Source of the DNA: Methylophilaceae bacterium
GTDB taxonomy: Bacteria; Pseudomonadota; Gammaproteobacteria; Burkholderiales; Methylophilaceae
Length of the DNA: 56,816 nucleotides
NCBI GenBank assembly: GCA_947499625.1
Contig: CANMPB010000002.1
Coordinates: 1 to 56,816, forward strand
Direction: 5' to 3'
Positions 27,598 through 37,429 of this stretch are shown piece after piece; position 1 is the first letter of the stretch, and each line of letters starts with the position of its first letter. The notes beneath the pieces are model-generated. The model saw only the letters and a program-made list of their open reading frames with translations, was not told where the DNA came from and did no database searches. The position numbers and the translations under genes were made by a program.

Positions 27598-28548
27598 ATG
27601 GCTAACTCAAAAAAAACAATTGCAATTTTTGGGGCGTCAGGATTTTTAGGGTCCAGCCTTGTTTTAGCTCTAAGCCAATCTAATCAAAATCTAAAATTGT
27701 TTTCTCGAAATAAAGAAAAAATTAAATTATGGACCGTCAATCCAAACGTTGAAATATTTAACTTAGATCTTAATAATCTTGCACAAATAGCAAAAGATTT
27801 AAAAAAGACAGATGTTGTAATTAACCTCTTAGGCATACTTCACCAATCTAAAAAAGAGTCTTTTGACAACATTCATCATATATGGCCAAGTCATTTGGCA
27901 AAAGTCATGAAGGATTTAGGTATTAAGCGATTACTTCATGTTAGTGCTTTGGGCGCAAGTATCAGGGCCCCTAGTTTATATCTTAAATCTAAAGCGCTAG
28001 GCGAATCCGAATTACTTAAACAAAAAGATTTAGATTTAACTATATTAAAACCTTCTGTTATCTTTGGGGCAAAAGATAACTTTATTAATATGTTTAAAAT
28101 TCTTGTGAAATGGTTGCCAGCAATAGCTCTCCTATCACCTCAGTCTAAATTTCAACCCATTTTTGTTGAGGATGTGACAAAAATTTTAATTAAGACACTT
28201 TTTGATAAAAAAACGTATGGTAGCGTTTACGATCTAGGTGGGCCTGATGTTTATTCGCTCAAAGAGATTATTCGTCTTATTATTCGATCAGAAAAATTAA
28301 ATCGGTTAATCATCCCCCTTAATAGAAGTTTTTCATACCTATTTGCCTTTAGTATGGAAATGATGCCAATCAAAATTTTAACGCGCGACAACTGGAGGTC
28401 TATGCAGGTTGATAATGTTGTAAATACGCAACGCGTAATCTCATACCGCTACTCTTTCGAGCGTTTAGAGCATTACCTAGGCAATAAGAAAAATAGATCC
28501 CCCACGCGATCCAAGTACCATTTTTATAGAAGCAAATCTGGTAGATAA
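27598..28548 (+). CDS. NAD(P)-binding short-chain/epimerase-like protein, complex I NDUFA9 type
   Basis: 316 residues. An N-terminal Rossmann motif IAIFGASGFLGSSLVLAL (GxxGxxG) is followed by VVINLLGIL, LLHVSALGA and the LTILKPSVIFGAKDNFINMF block typical of atypical SDR proteins close to NDUFA9 and sugar-epimerase-like NAD-binding proteins. The usual YxxxK catalytic pair is not evident at the expected place (SLYLKSKALGESEL offers a YxxxK variant), so catalysis is uncertain. It may act in quinone or respiratory metabolism. The cca start directly abuts its stop. Confidence 0.8.
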   Translation: MANSKKTIAIFGASGFLGSSLVLALSQSNQNLKLFSRNKEKIKLWTVNPNVEIFNLDLNNLAQIAKDLKKTDVVINLLGILHQSKKESFDNIHHIWPSHLAKVMKDLGIKRLLHVSALGASIRAPSLYLKSKALGESELLKQKDLDLTILKPSVIFGAKDNFINMFKILVKWLPAIALLSPQSKFQPIFVEDVTKILIKTLFDKKTYGSVYDLGGPDVYSLKEIIRLIIRSEKLNRLIIPLNRSFSYLFAFSMEMMPIKILTRDNWRSMQVDNVVNTQRVISYRYSFERLEHYLGNKKNRSPTRSKYHFYRSKSGR

Positions 28549-29673
28549 ATGAAAATATATCTCGTAGGCGGCGCTGTTCGAGATCAAATCATGGGCTTAT
28601 CTGTTAAAGATAAAGACTATGTAGTCGTAGGATCCACTTCTGAGGAAATGGTCAAATTAGGCTACAAACCTGTAGGTAAAGATTTTCCAGTTTTTTTACA
28701 TCCAAAAACACACCAAGAATACGCCTTGGCAAGAACTGAACGAAAAGTCTCAAAAGGGTATAAGGGTTTTAAAGTTTATGCCTCAGAAGAAGTAACGCTA
28801 GAAGAAGATCTGCAACGAAGAGACCTTACAATTAATGCGATAGCAAAAGACAAAAGAGGAAAGTTTTTTGATCCCTTTGGCGGTATAAAAGATATCAAAA
28901 GTAGAGTATTGCGACACGTGAGCTCTGCATTTGTGGAAGACCCAATTAGAGTTCTGCGCATTGCTAGATTTTCTGCTCGATTTCACAAGTTTAAAATTCA
29001 TCCCAAGACGGAAGCTATTCTTAAGCAGATTATAAAAAATAAAGAAATTGAAACTGTAGCTTCTGAACGAGTCTGGAGTGAATTAGCCGCTGGATTTTTA
29101 GAAAAAAAATCTTATTTGATGTTTGAAGTACTTAATCGATGTGGTGCTCTTAAAATATTACTGCCAGAACTAGATTACCCAAAAAATAAAAATTCAATTA
29201 AAAAAAGTTTAGAGTACGCAGCTAAACTTGGATACTCGGCTGATGTTAGAGCAGCTATATTTTTTATGTATACCTATCCTATAAAGCCTGGTATTAAATG
29301 TAATGAGAAAATTTATCTAAGACTTTCTGTACCCAATGCTGTAAAAAAATTAACTGAGAAGTTGATATTTAACCTACCTGACTTAAAGCAATTTAAAAAA
29401 CTTAAACCACGTCAAGTTTTAGATTTAATCTACAAGATGGATTTATTTAGGAATCCGGACATACTTCCAGATGTAATGCAAATTTTTGAAGCTTATATCG
29501 AAGGCCAGCTAAGCCAAAAAAATACTGCACAAACCACCTTGAAAGTATTACAAAAGTATTTAAAACATCTTAATAAATTGAATCTTAGTTCTATTAGCCA
29601 AAATAAACGCGGCTTCGATATTAAGACTGCTATTTTCGAAGCACGACTTAATATGCTGGTCAAGCTTATCTAG
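28549..29673 (+). CDS. cca: CCA-adding tRNA nucleotidyltransferase with degenerate HD region
   Basis: 374 residues. It adds or repairs the 3' CCA of tRNA without a template. The class II nucleotidyltransferase core is intact: [14 protein letters not shown], catalytic D21/D23 in [26 protein letters not shown] and [15 protein letters not shown]. In E. coli-type Cca a C-terminal HD domain has phosphatase activity, with CHDLGKG and HGHE motifs. Here the matching region (about 230-250, [17 protein letters not shown]) has no His-Asp pair and the protein is about 40 residues shorter, so that activity is probably lost. The stop overlaps the convergent stop of the next gene. Confidence 0.95.
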   Translation: MKIYLVGGAVRDQIMGLSVKDKDYVVVGSTSEEMVKLGYKPVGKDFPVFLHPKTHQEYALARTERKVSKGYKGFKVYASEEVTLEEDLQRRDLTINAIAKDKRGKFFDPFGGIKDIKSRVLRHVSSAFVEDPIRVLRIARFSARFHKFKIHPKTEAILKQIIKNKEIETVASERVWSELAAGFLEKKSYLMFEVLNRCGALKILLPELDYPKNKNSIKKSLEYAAKLGYSADVRAAIFFMYTYPIKPGIKCNEKIYLRLSVPNAVKKLTEKLIFNLPDLKQFKKLKPRQVLDLIYKMDLFRNPDILPDVMQIFEAYIEGQLSQKNTAQTTLKVLQKYLKHLNKLNLSSISQNKRGFDIKTAIFEARLNMLVKLI

Positions 29674-30296
29674 TTATACTGTTTTAGCTGAGTAATTTTT
29701 GTAATTCTTTTATTTATAAAGACTGTTTTTTTATTTTTTTTTGAGACTAAGACTGTTTTCATACCAATCTTGTGAGCTGTTTTTAAATTAGCAAGATCAT
29801 CTTCTACCATTACACATTGATGAGCTTTTTTCCCGAGATGCCTTAAAATTTTTCTAAACGCATAGAGGGAAGGTTTTGGATTGTAGTTGGTTGATTCAAT
29901 GCTATAGACTGCTGAAAAATACTTTTGAATTTTTAGTGATTTAATAATTGCAACTGCATAATGCAGCGGTGCATTAGTAAAAACAATTTTTTTACCCTTG
30001 AGTTTTTTTAAAGTATTTTTTAAATTGTGAGATTGCTTTACGAACCCCGATAGCTCCTCTGCATCGTGCGTCTTCATTAAAAATTCTTTTGGTTCAACAC
30101 CATAATTTTCGATGAGCCCTTTCAATGTAGCACCATAGACTTTCCAATATTGATCGCGAAGATCATGTGCAGCATCTTGGCTGATATTAAGCTTTTCACT
30201 GACATATGCCGTCATAGATTGATTAATGCGTGGAAATATTTTTGAACTTGCGTCGTGCAGCGTATCGTCTAAATCAAAAATCCAAATCTTTGACAA
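29670..30296 (-). CDS. HAD-family hydrolase, pyrimidine 5'-nucleotidase-like
   Basis: 208 residues. HAD motif I is [11 protein letters not shown] (Asp nucleophile near residue 8), motif II Thr lies in [11 protein letters not shown], motif III Lys in [11 protein letters not shown] and motif [15 protein letters not shown]. The cap is all-helical (about 18-80). The pattern fits the SDT1-like pyrimidine 5'-nucleotidases found beside argB in many betaproteobacteria. The substrate is inferred: nucleotide monophosphates or related phosphates. It starts at the base after the argB stop and ends with a TAG that shares bases with the cca stop. Confidence 0.85.
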   Translation of the reverse strand: MSKIWIFDLDDTLHDASSKIFPRINQSMTAYVSEKLNISQDAAHDLRDQYWKVYGATLKGLIENYGVEPKEFLMKTHDAEELSGFVKQSHNLKNTLKKLKGKKIVFTNAPLHYAVAIIKSLKIQKYFSAVYSIESTNYNPKPSLYAFRKILRHLGKKAHQCVMVEDDLANLKTAHKIGMKTVLVSKKNKKTVFINKRITKITQLKQYN

Positions 30297-31208
<912 letters not shown>

Positions 31209-32762
31209 TTAAAGCTTTTTAATAAACAATTTTGAATTTCTTTGTGGCAAATAAGACTCTAATCTTTTTTTAGGAAGCTTTTGAATATTCTCTTCTTTAA
31301 ATCCCTTCTCAATGAACCAATGCTCAGTTCTTGTAGTTAAGGCAAAGAGATATTTATAATTTTTCTCTTGTGCAATTTCTTCACAATAACTATAGAGTTT
31401 TGAGCCAAAGCCTTTAGACTGATAATTTTTGTTAATAGCAAAACATGCAAATTCAACATAATCGTTATAAGGGTATAAAGCTGCACAACCGACAATTTTA
31501 TTGTCATGCTCGATCACGAAGAAATTTTCAATCTCATGATCAATTCTTTCCTTACCTCTTTTGATAAGATACCCACCAGCCTCCAGTGGGTTGATCAGTT
31601 TATGAATTCCTTTGACGTCGTTATGCGAAGCGGACCTGATAGCGTCGAGGGCTTTTTCGGTAATAACTGTTCCTACACCTTCATCCGTAAATAATTCTTG
31701 TAGAATCGCACCATCGATATGTCTATTAATGAGATGAATTTTATTTATACCTGCTTCGGAAGCTTTAATAGCAATTTCCAGAAGATCTAACTCATTGGAG
31801 TTAATGTTAATGAGCTCATTTTTTTTTGGGTTATTTTTTGCAATACTTTTATAAAGATTAATTGCCTTTTCTAACGTCATCTCATGTAGAAGTTCATTTC
31901 TTAGATTAAAGATACCATCGGAATCTATCAGAAGAATAAGTTTGTCCGCTTCTAAAGCGATAGAGGTTTTGAGCGCCACGTCTTCCATGGTGAGATTAAA
32001 TACTTCGCCTGAAGGTGAATAGCCGATGGGTGAGATCACTACCAATTCTTTATTATCTAATTTTTTCTTTATGGCAGCGCTGTCAATTTTTCTTACTTCT
32101 CCTGTATGTTGCATATCGATACCATCGATTACGCCCAAAGGTTTTGCAGTAATAAAATTTCCGCTAGAGACTTTAATATCACTACCCGCCATGGGCGAGT
32201 TTAAAAGACTTGAGGAAAGTGTTGATTCAATATTAATCTTAATGAGGCCATTAGCTTCTTTTACTGCTTCCATACCTAAATCGTGAGTGACTCGAACATT
32301 CCTTACAAGTTGAGTTGAAATTTTTTTCTCTTTAAGTTTTTGATCGATTTGGGGTCTTGCACCATGAACTAGGATAATTTTGACATTTAAGCAGGTTAAT
32401 AAATTAATGTCATGAGAGAGTGCTGTAAATTGATCTTCATCAAGAAGCTCCCCGCCGAAAGCGATGACAAATGTTTTATTACTAAAAGTATTGATATACG
32501 GGGCTGCTAATCTAAACCATCTTGCAAATGTTTGGCTGTCCTGTTTTTGAATGAGATTTGTAGGTGCTTTATTTTGAAAAAGACTTGAGGGTGCGCAATT
32601 TAGCACCTCACAAATTTTTAATAATTGTGCTTCACCGATATTTTGAGCGCCCCTTTCCATTCTAGAAAGATTACCAGGGTCGCTTGCAATTTTTTTTGCT
32701 AAGGTCTGTAGGGTTAACCCTAAAGACTTCCTTCTTTTTCTAATTGCTTCGCCAAGAGACAT
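31209..32762 (-). CDS. argA: N-acetylglutamate synthase ArgA with an N-terminal XRE helix-turn-helix domain
   Basis: 517 residues, about 75 more than E. coli ArgA (about 440). Residues about 4-62 are a full XRE helix-turn-helix domain (LGEAIRKRRKSLGLTLQTLA, then DPGNLSRMERGAQNIG and LLKICEVLNCAPSSLF). A short linker follows, then a standard ArgA: the amino-acid-kinase-like domain from about 79 (AAPYINTFSNKTFVIAFGGE, VHGARPQIDQKL, VSGNFITAKPLGV) and a GNAT acetyltransferase domain (about 372-517, with NKNYQSKGFGSKLYSYCEE for acetyl-CoA). It makes N-acetylglutamate, the first step of arginine synthesis. All parts are in one uninterrupted frame. The added DNA-binding domain suggests a self-regulating enzyme; that is inference. 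Confidence 0.93.
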   Translation of the reverse strand: MSLGEAIRKRRKSLGLTLQTLAKKIASDPGNLSRMERGAQNIGEAQLLKICEVLNCAPSSLFQNKAPTNLIQKQDSQTFARWFRLAAPYINTFSNKTFVIAFGGELLDEDQFTALSHDINLLTCLNVKIILVHGARPQIDQKLKEKKISTQLVRNVRVTHDLGMEAVKEANGLIKINIESTLSSSLLNSPMAGSDIKVSSGNFITAKPLGVIDGIDMQHTGEVRKIDSAAIKKKLDNKELVVISPIGYSPSGEVFNLTMEDVALKTSIALEADKLILLIDSDGIFNLRNELLHEMTLEKAINLYKSIAKNNPKKNELININSNELDLLEIAIKASEAGINKIHLINRHIDGAILQELFTDEGVGTVITEKALDAIRSASHNDVKGIHKLINPLEAGGYLIKRGKERIDHEIENFFVIEHDNKIVGCAALYPYNDYVEFACFAINKNYQSKGFGSKLYSYCEEIAQEKNYKYLFALTTRTEHWFIEKGFKEENIQKLPKKRLESYLPQRNSKLFIKKL

Positions 32763-32778
32763 AAGTTAATAATTTGTT

Positions 32779-32794
32779 TAAAATGCATATTTTA
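32779..32794. promoter_or_regulatory. Dyad upstream of HTH-argA, candidate operator
   Basis: TAAAAT-GCAT-ATTTTA, 6-bp perfect arms around a four-base spacer, 16 bp before the argA start and within the 69-bp rsmE-argA gap. It would suit a homodimeric XRE domain, and so could be where the fused ArgA binds its own gene. The sequence is AT-rich, so chance is possible. It does not match the ArgR box well. Confidence 0.3.
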
Positions 32795-32831
32795 CAGTAA
32801 TTTTTTATAAAAATACCAAAATTTTTGCGTT

Positions 32832-33578
32832 TTATGCAAAATCACCCCATAAATTTTGCATAATAGAGAGCGCTACGATCGAGGCTGTTTCCGTTCTTAG
32901 AACTCTCTTGCCAAAATTTACTGGAATAAAGGTACTACTTAAAGCCAAATTCATTTCTTTTTCTGAAAAACCGCCTTCAGGCCCCACCATAAAAATAACA
33001 GGAGAAGAAGGCTTTTCTAAATGATTTATATTTTGAGCTTTCGCTGGCGTAAGGATTAATTTCAAACTGTCAGTTATTGGGTTCTGATTACTAAGCCATT
33101 GGGTTAAATGAACCGGACTTGAAATATCTGGAATGATGCTTCGCTCAGTTTGTTCGCAGGCTGAAATAGCAACAGTTCTCCAGTGCTCAAGTTTTTTATC
33201 TGCTCTTTCACGATCTAGCTTAACAATCGATCGTTCAGTCAATAGAGGCTGTATGGATTGGATACCGAGCTCAACCGCTTTTTGAATAATCCAGTCCATT
33301 TTGTCTCCAGCTGCAAGACCTTGCGCGAGGGTAATTTTTAAGGGTGACTCATGATTCACCTCATACCTATCGACAATCTCAACAGAAGTATTATGTTTGG
33401 ATAATTCGATTACTCTTGCGACGTAATCAAAACCATCGCCATTGAAGAGCGCAAATTGATCACCTACCTTTAACCTTAAAACTTTTGTAGCGTGAATATG
33501 TGTCTGTGTGCCTAACTCAACGACATGTTTGAGTTCTAGGTTTTCAGAGTGGTAAAATCGATTTTCTTCCATAGTCAA
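32832..33578 (-). CDS. rsmE: 16S rRNA (uracil1498-N3)-methyltransferase RsmE
   Basis: 248 residues, SPOUT methyltransferase. An N-terminal PUA-like domain (MTMEENRFYHSENL through FALFNGDGFDYVARV) is followed by the catalytic domain with QGLAAGDKMDWIIQKAVELG, LTERSIVKL, CEQTERSIIPDI and the knot motifs VGPEGGFSEKEMNLA and FGKRVLRTETASIVAL. It methylates U1498 in the small subunit. Its neighbours on this strand are the arginine genes, with a 69-bp gap. Confidence 0.98.
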   Translation of the reverse strand: MTMEENRFYHSENLELKHVVELGTQTHIHATKVLRLKVGDQFALFNGDGFDYVARVIELSKHNTSVEIVDRYEVNHESPLKITLAQGLAAGDKMDWIIQKAVELGIQSIQPLLTERSIVKLDRERADKKLEHWRTVAISACEQTERSIIPDISSPVHLTQWLSNQNPITDSLKLILTPAKAQNINHLEKPSSPVIFMVGPEGGFSEKEMNLALSSTFIPVNFGKRVLRTETASIVALSIMQNLWGDFA

Positions 33579-33615
33579 TTCTATTAAATAAGTAAGCTAT
33601 ATTAAGGCATAAAAC

Positions 33616-34170
33616 ATGGTTAGTTTAAATACTCCACTTTGCGATTTTGGTTGGAAAGCGATCGATTTTAATTTACAGGGGGTCGACGATAACTTTTGGA
33701 ATCTAGAAAAATCAAAAGGGGCTAATGGTTTGCTTGTCATGTTTATATGTAATCACTGTCCTTACGTGAAAGCAATTTTACCAAGGCTTGTAAGTGATGT
33801 TCGGGTACTAAAAGATCTCGGTATTGAAACAGTTGCCATTCAAAGTAATGACCCCGAGAATTATCCTGAGGATTCATTTGAGAACATGAAGCTCATTGCG
33901 CATCAATTTAACTTTCCTTTTCCTTACGTCATTGATGACAGTCAAGAAACTGCACGCTTCTATAATGCTATTTGCACGCCTGATTTTTTTGGCTTTAATC
34001 GTAATTTAGAGCTGCAATATCGTGGTCGCTTCGATGCAACAGGTCGAGGAGAGCCGCCACCTAATAATACGCGAGATTTATATGAGGCAATGCTTCTTGT
34101 TGCTAAGACTCAGAAGGGCCCCGTCGATCAAAAGTCGAGTATAGGTTGCTCAATCAAATGGCGAGAATGA
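33616..34170 (+). CDS. Thioredoxin-fold protein, AhpC/TSA-like (CNHCPYVKA type)
   Basis: 184 residues, no signal peptide. A redox-type CxxC lies in FICNHCPYVKAILPRL near residues 47-50, followed by the peroxiredoxin/resA-like fold with VAIQSNDPENYPEDS and TPDFFGFNRNLELQYRGRFD. This is a widespread cytoplasmic family of thioredoxin-like proteins without a settled role. The C-terminal SIGCSIKWRE is characteristic. It is divergent from rsmE across a 37-bp gap and followed by the 168-bp tkt leader. Confidence 0.85.
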   Translation: MVSLNTPLCDFGWKAIDFNLQGVDDNFWNLEKSKGANGLLVMFICNHCPYVKAILPRLVSDVRVLKDLGIETVAIQSNDPENYPEDSFENMKLIAHQFNFPFPYVIDDSQETARFYNAICTPDFFGFNRNLELQYRGRFDATGRGEPPPNNTRDLYEAMLLVAKTQKGPVDQKSSIGCSIKWRE

Positions 34171-34217
34171 AAAGGATTTAGCTCAAATAATCAAGGGGCA
34201 AAAAGACCCTATTCACC

Positions 34218-34246
34218 TTGCTGAAAAGGGGTATTTAAGCAATAAT
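34218..34246 (+). promoter_or_regulatory. Candidate promoter for the tkt operon
   Basis: TTGCTG (34218-34223), a 17-bp spacer and AATAAT (34241-34246), about 90 bases before tkt. The spacing is right and the match to consensus moderate. Confidence 0.35.
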
Positions 34247-34289
34247 TTAGGTAAAAATAACATCAATTTTTTAACTTTACATTTAGTAC

Positions 34290-34312
34290 ACAAATATTTA
34301 AAAAATATTTGT
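34290..34312. promoter_or_regulatory. Inverted repeat in the tkt leader
   Basis: Perfect 10-bp arms ACAAATATTT (34290-34299) and AAATATTTGT (34303-34312) around three A residues, 27 bp before the tkt start and just ahead of its GGGAGG ribosome site. It could be an operator downstream of the candidate promoter or an RNA hairpin that affects translation. It has no T run and is followed by a gene, so it is not a terminator. Confidence 0.4.
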
Positions 34313-34338
34313 AAGGCTGTCAATTTCGGGAGGCAATA

Positions 34339-36330
34339 ATGGCAACACGTCAAGATTTAGCTAACGCGATTCGTGCGTTATCAATGGATGCAGTTCAAAA
34401 AGCAAACTCAGGACACCCAGGTGCACCTATGGGCATGGCTGAAATTGCTGAAGTTTTATGGAATCATCATTTACAACATAACCCTTCTAATCCAAACTGG
34501 GCTAATCGTGATCGTTTTATTCTCTCGAACGGCCATGGATCGATGTTAATTTATTCATTGCTTCATCTCACAGGTTACGACTTGCCGATGGACGAAATCA
34601 AAACATTCCGTCAGCTCCATTCTAAATGCGCAGGCCACCCCGAATATGGTTATGCACCAGGCGTAGAAACGACCACAGGACCTTTAGGTCAGGGCATAAG
34701 TAATGCAGTAGGTTTTGCAATGGCAGAAAAATTACTAGCTAATCAATTTAATAAACCTAATCATAAAATTGTAGATCACCACACATATGTATTTTTAGGT
34801 GATGGTTGCATGATGGAAGGCGTTTCTCATGAAGCTTCTGCCCTTGCAGGTACATGGGGCCTTGGAAATTTAATTGCATTCTGGGATGACAATGGCATTT
34901 CTATCGATGGTCACATCGAAGGTTGGTATACAGACGACACAGCTAAACGTTTTGAATCTTATGGTTGGCATGTAATTCCAAATGTAGATGGTCATGATGT
35001 TGAAGCTATCAATAAAGCAGTTGAAGCAGCCAAGAAAATCACAGACAAGCCATCATTAATTTGTTGTAAAACCATTATCGGCAAAGGTTCACCTAACAAA
35101 TCTGGATCACACGATTGTCATGGATCAGCTTTAGGTGAAGCTGAAGTCGCTGCTACAAGAGAAGCTATTGGATGGAAGCACGATCCTTTTGTAATTCCTG
35201 AAGATGTATATTTAGGATGGAGCGCTAAAGATAAAGGTGCTAAAGCTGAAGCAGCATGGAACGATAAATTCGCAGCCTATGAAAAAGAATTCCCAGATTT
35301 AGCCGATGAATTTAAACGTCGCATGAAGGGCGACCTTCCAAAAAATTGGAAAGCGTCCACTGATGCCATGATTAAATCAGTAAATGAAAAAGCTGAAGTA
35401 TTAGCGACACGTAAAGCTTCACAAAACGCTATTGCAGCTCTTGCGCCAATATTGCCAGAGTTTGTAGGTGGTTCAGCAGACTTAACAGGATCTAACTTAA
35501 CAAGCTGCTCATCGTTCCAGCACGTAAGCGGCAAGACACCAGGTAATTATATTTCATACGGTGTTCGTGAATTTGGTATGGCAGCTATTATGAATGGTAT
35601 GGCACTTCATGGTGGTCTGCTTCCATTCGGCGGCACTTTCCATATATTCACAGATTATATGAAGAACGGTATGAGAATGGCAGCACTTATGAAACAAAGG
35701 GTAATCTATGTTTTAACGCATGACTCAATTGGTCAAGGCGAAGACGGCCCAACACATCAGCCGATCGAAAATACATCAGGCCTTCGTTACATTCCTAGAA
35801 TGGATGTATGGAGACCAGCAGACTCGACTGAAACAGCAGTAGCATGGGTAGTGGCTGTTGAAAGTATCCACAATCCAACAAGCTTAGTGTTAAGCCGACA
35901 AAATACTTCATTTACAAAAAGAACTGATACGCAAATTGATTTAATTCGCAAGGGTGCTTATGTATTAGCAGAAGCGGAAGGCGGCAAGGCGGATGTCATT
36001 CTGATAGCAACTGGCTCAGAAGTGGATCTTGCATTGAAGTCACAAGTTGCATTAAAAGAGCAAAATATTAAAGCGCGTATTGTTTCTATGCCATCAACAA
36101 ATGTATTTGACCGTCAAGATCAGGCATACAAAGATAGCGTATTAACTAAAGGTGTTAAACGTGTATCGATTGAAGCCGGTATTACCGATTTCTGGAGAAA
36201 ATATATTGGCCTAGACGGTGCAGCTGTGGGTATTGATACATTTGGCGAGTCAGCACCTGGTGGCGCATTATTTAAACACTTTGGATTTACAGTAGAAAAT
36301 GTTGTTTCAACTGTTAAATCAATTCTGTAA
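34339..36330 (+). CDS. tkt: Transketolase
   Basis: 663 residues, full length. Thiamine-diphosphate sites are visible: [32 protein letters not shown], the [13 protein letters not shown] motif with later NG-type segment near 155-185, and in the Pyr domain [16 protein letters not shown]. It moves two-carbon units between sugar phosphates. In ribulose-monophosphate methylotrophs it regenerates the formaldehyde acceptor. It has a strong GGGAGG ribosome site, as expected for an abundant enzyme, and a strong terminator after it, which separates it from gap. Confidence 0.99.
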   Translation: MATRQDLANAIRALSMDAVQKANSGHPGAPMGMAEIAEVLWNHHLQHNPSNPNWANRDRFILSNGHGSMLIYSLLHLTGYDLPMDEIKTFRQLHSKCAGHPEYGYAPGVETTTGPLGQGISNAVGFAMAEKLLANQFNKPNHKIVDHHTYVFLGDGCMMEGVSHEASALAGTWGLGNLIAFWDDNGISIDGHIEGWYTDDTAKRFESYGWHVIPNVDGHDVEAINKAVEAAKKITDKPSLICCKTIIGKGSPNKSGSHDCHGSALGEAEVAATREAIGWKHDPFVIPEDVYLGWSAKDKGAKAEAAWNDKFAAYEKEFPDLADEFKRRMKGDLPKNWKASTDAMIKSVNEKAEVLATRKASQNAIAALAPILPEFVGGSADLTGSNLTSCSSFQHVSGKTPGNYISYGVREFGMAAIMNGMALHGGLLPFGGTFHIFTDYMKNGMRMAALMKQRVIYVLTHDSIGQGEDGPTHQPIENTSGLRYIPRMDVWRPADSTETAVAWVVAVESIHNPTSLVLSRQNTSFTKRTDTQIDLIRKGAYVLAEAEGGKADVILIATGSEVDLALKSQVALKEQNIKARIVSMPSTNVFDRQDQAYKDSVLTKGVKRVSIEAGITDFWRKYIGLDGAAVGIDTFGESAPGGALFKHFGFTVENVVSTVKSIL

Positions 36331-36348
36331 TTATTATTGAGTAAGTTG

Positions 36349-36384
36349 AATAAGGCATCTCAAATTTGAGATGCCTTATTTTTT
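36349..36384 (+). terminator. Strong hairpin terminator between tkt and gap
   Basis: A perfect 32-base palindrome (36349-36380; core AAGGCATCTCAAA) followed by TTTT, 19 bases after the tkt stop and 16 bases before the gap start. It may be an attenuator rather than a full stop, because no separate gap promoter is visible in the short space that follows. Confidence 0.85.
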
Positions 36385-36399
36385 ACCGAGGAAATCTTT

Positions 36400-37419
36400 A
36401 TGGCAGTTAAGTTAGCAATCTCAGGATTTGGAAGAATTGGCCGTTTAATATTAAGAGCGATTTATGAAACAAATCGTCAAGATATTAAAGTTGTTGCTAT
36501 TAATTCGAGTCGTGGCGATTCAGTTTCTAATGCCCATTTACTTAAATATGATAGTGCGCACGGAAGATTTAACGCAGATATTAAAACAAACGATCACGAA
36601 ATTATCGTGAATGACGACGCTATTAAATTTTATAGCACCAGAAATCCAGAAGAATTACCTTGGAGAGACTTAAATGTGGATGTAGTAATGGAATGCACAG
36701 GCGCCTTTACAAGCAAAGAGCTGTCAATGATACACATTAAACAAGGCGCAAAAAAAGTCATTATTTCAGCACCTGGAGGCGAAGATGTTGATGCAACAAT
36801 AGTTTATGGAGTTAATCATCATATTTTAAAATCTTCAGATAAGGTAATTTCAAATGCTTCGTGCACAACAAATGGATTAGCTCCTATTGTTAAACCCTTG
36901 CATGATAAATTAGGTATTGTAAGTGGCCTAATGACAACTATTCATTCATATACAAATGATCAATATTTGAATGATCATTATCATAAAGACTCAAGAAGAG
37001 CTCGATCAGCAACTGCTTCTATGATACCCACTAAAACAGGAGCAGCAGAAGCTATTGGCTTAGTAATACCTGAACTTAAAGGTAAGCTTGATGGAATTGC
37101 TATTAGAGTACCAACGCAAAATGTTTCATTAATTGATCTTACATTTATACCAAGGAAAGCAACCTCAAAAGAAGAAATCAATCGCATCATGAAAGAAGCG
37201 GCTAATCAGGGCAGTTTAAAGAACATATTAATTTACAATGATGAGCCTTTAGTTTCAATCGATTTTAATCATACAGAAGCTTCTTCTTATTTTGATGCGA
37301 ATTTAACTAAAGTAAGCGAGGACGGATTGCTCGTAAAAGTCTTTGGCTGGTATGACAATGAATGGGGCTTCAGTTGCCGCATGATTGATACAGCTTTAGC
37401 TATGATGGCAGCTAAATAA
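36400..37419 (+). CDS. gap: Glyceraldehyde-3-phosphate dehydrogenase, type I
   Basis: 339 residues. Rossmann motif [13 protein letters not shown], catalytic C155 in [15 protein letters not shown] with the catalytic His region, [18 protein letters not shown] and [12 protein letters not shown]. It interconverts glyceraldehyde-3-phosphate and 1,3-bisphosphoglycerate. Two sites differ from common betaproteobacterial enzymes: the residue after AIN, normally the Asp that selects NAD, is Ser (S36, AINSSRGD), and the second Cys of SCTTNC is Gly (G159). The first change could relax specificity toward NADP; that is inference. GAGGAAA precedes the ATG, and pgk follows after 10 bases. Confidence 0.97.
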   Translation: MAVKLAISGFGRIGRLILRAIYETNRQDIKVVAINSSRGDSVSNAHLLKYDSAHGRFNADIKTNDHEIIVNDDAIKFYSTRNPEELPWRDLNVDVVMECTGAFTSKELSMIHIKQGAKKVIISAPGGEDVDATIVYGVNHHILKSSDKVISNASCTTNGLAPIVKPLHDKLGIVSGLMTTIHSYTNDQYLNDHYHKDSRRARSATASMIPTKTGAAEAIGLVIPELKGKLDGIAIRVPTQNVSLIDLTFIPRKATSKEEINRIMKEAANQGSLKNILIYNDEPLVSIDFNHTEASSYFDANLTKVSEDGLLVKVFGWYDNEWGFSCRMIDTALAMMAAK

Positions 37420-37429
37420 TATTTGATTA

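Noticed and set aside
31209..32762. Sequencing or assembly artefact joining an XRE gene to argA
   Set aside because: The frame is continuous, there is no stop or alternative start between the two parts, and the linker has the same codon use as both halves. It is reported as a true fusion, still to be checked.
32823..32841. TTTTGC/GCAAAA hairpin at the end of rsmE as a terminator
   Set aside because: On the rsmE strand it overlaps the last codons and is not followed by a T run; the stem is only six AT-rich pairs.
34180..34262. Riboswitch-like element before tkt (several G- and C-runs that can pair)
   Set aside because: I could only form short stems such as CAAGG/CCTTG with large loops, and no known riboswitch core was recognisable.
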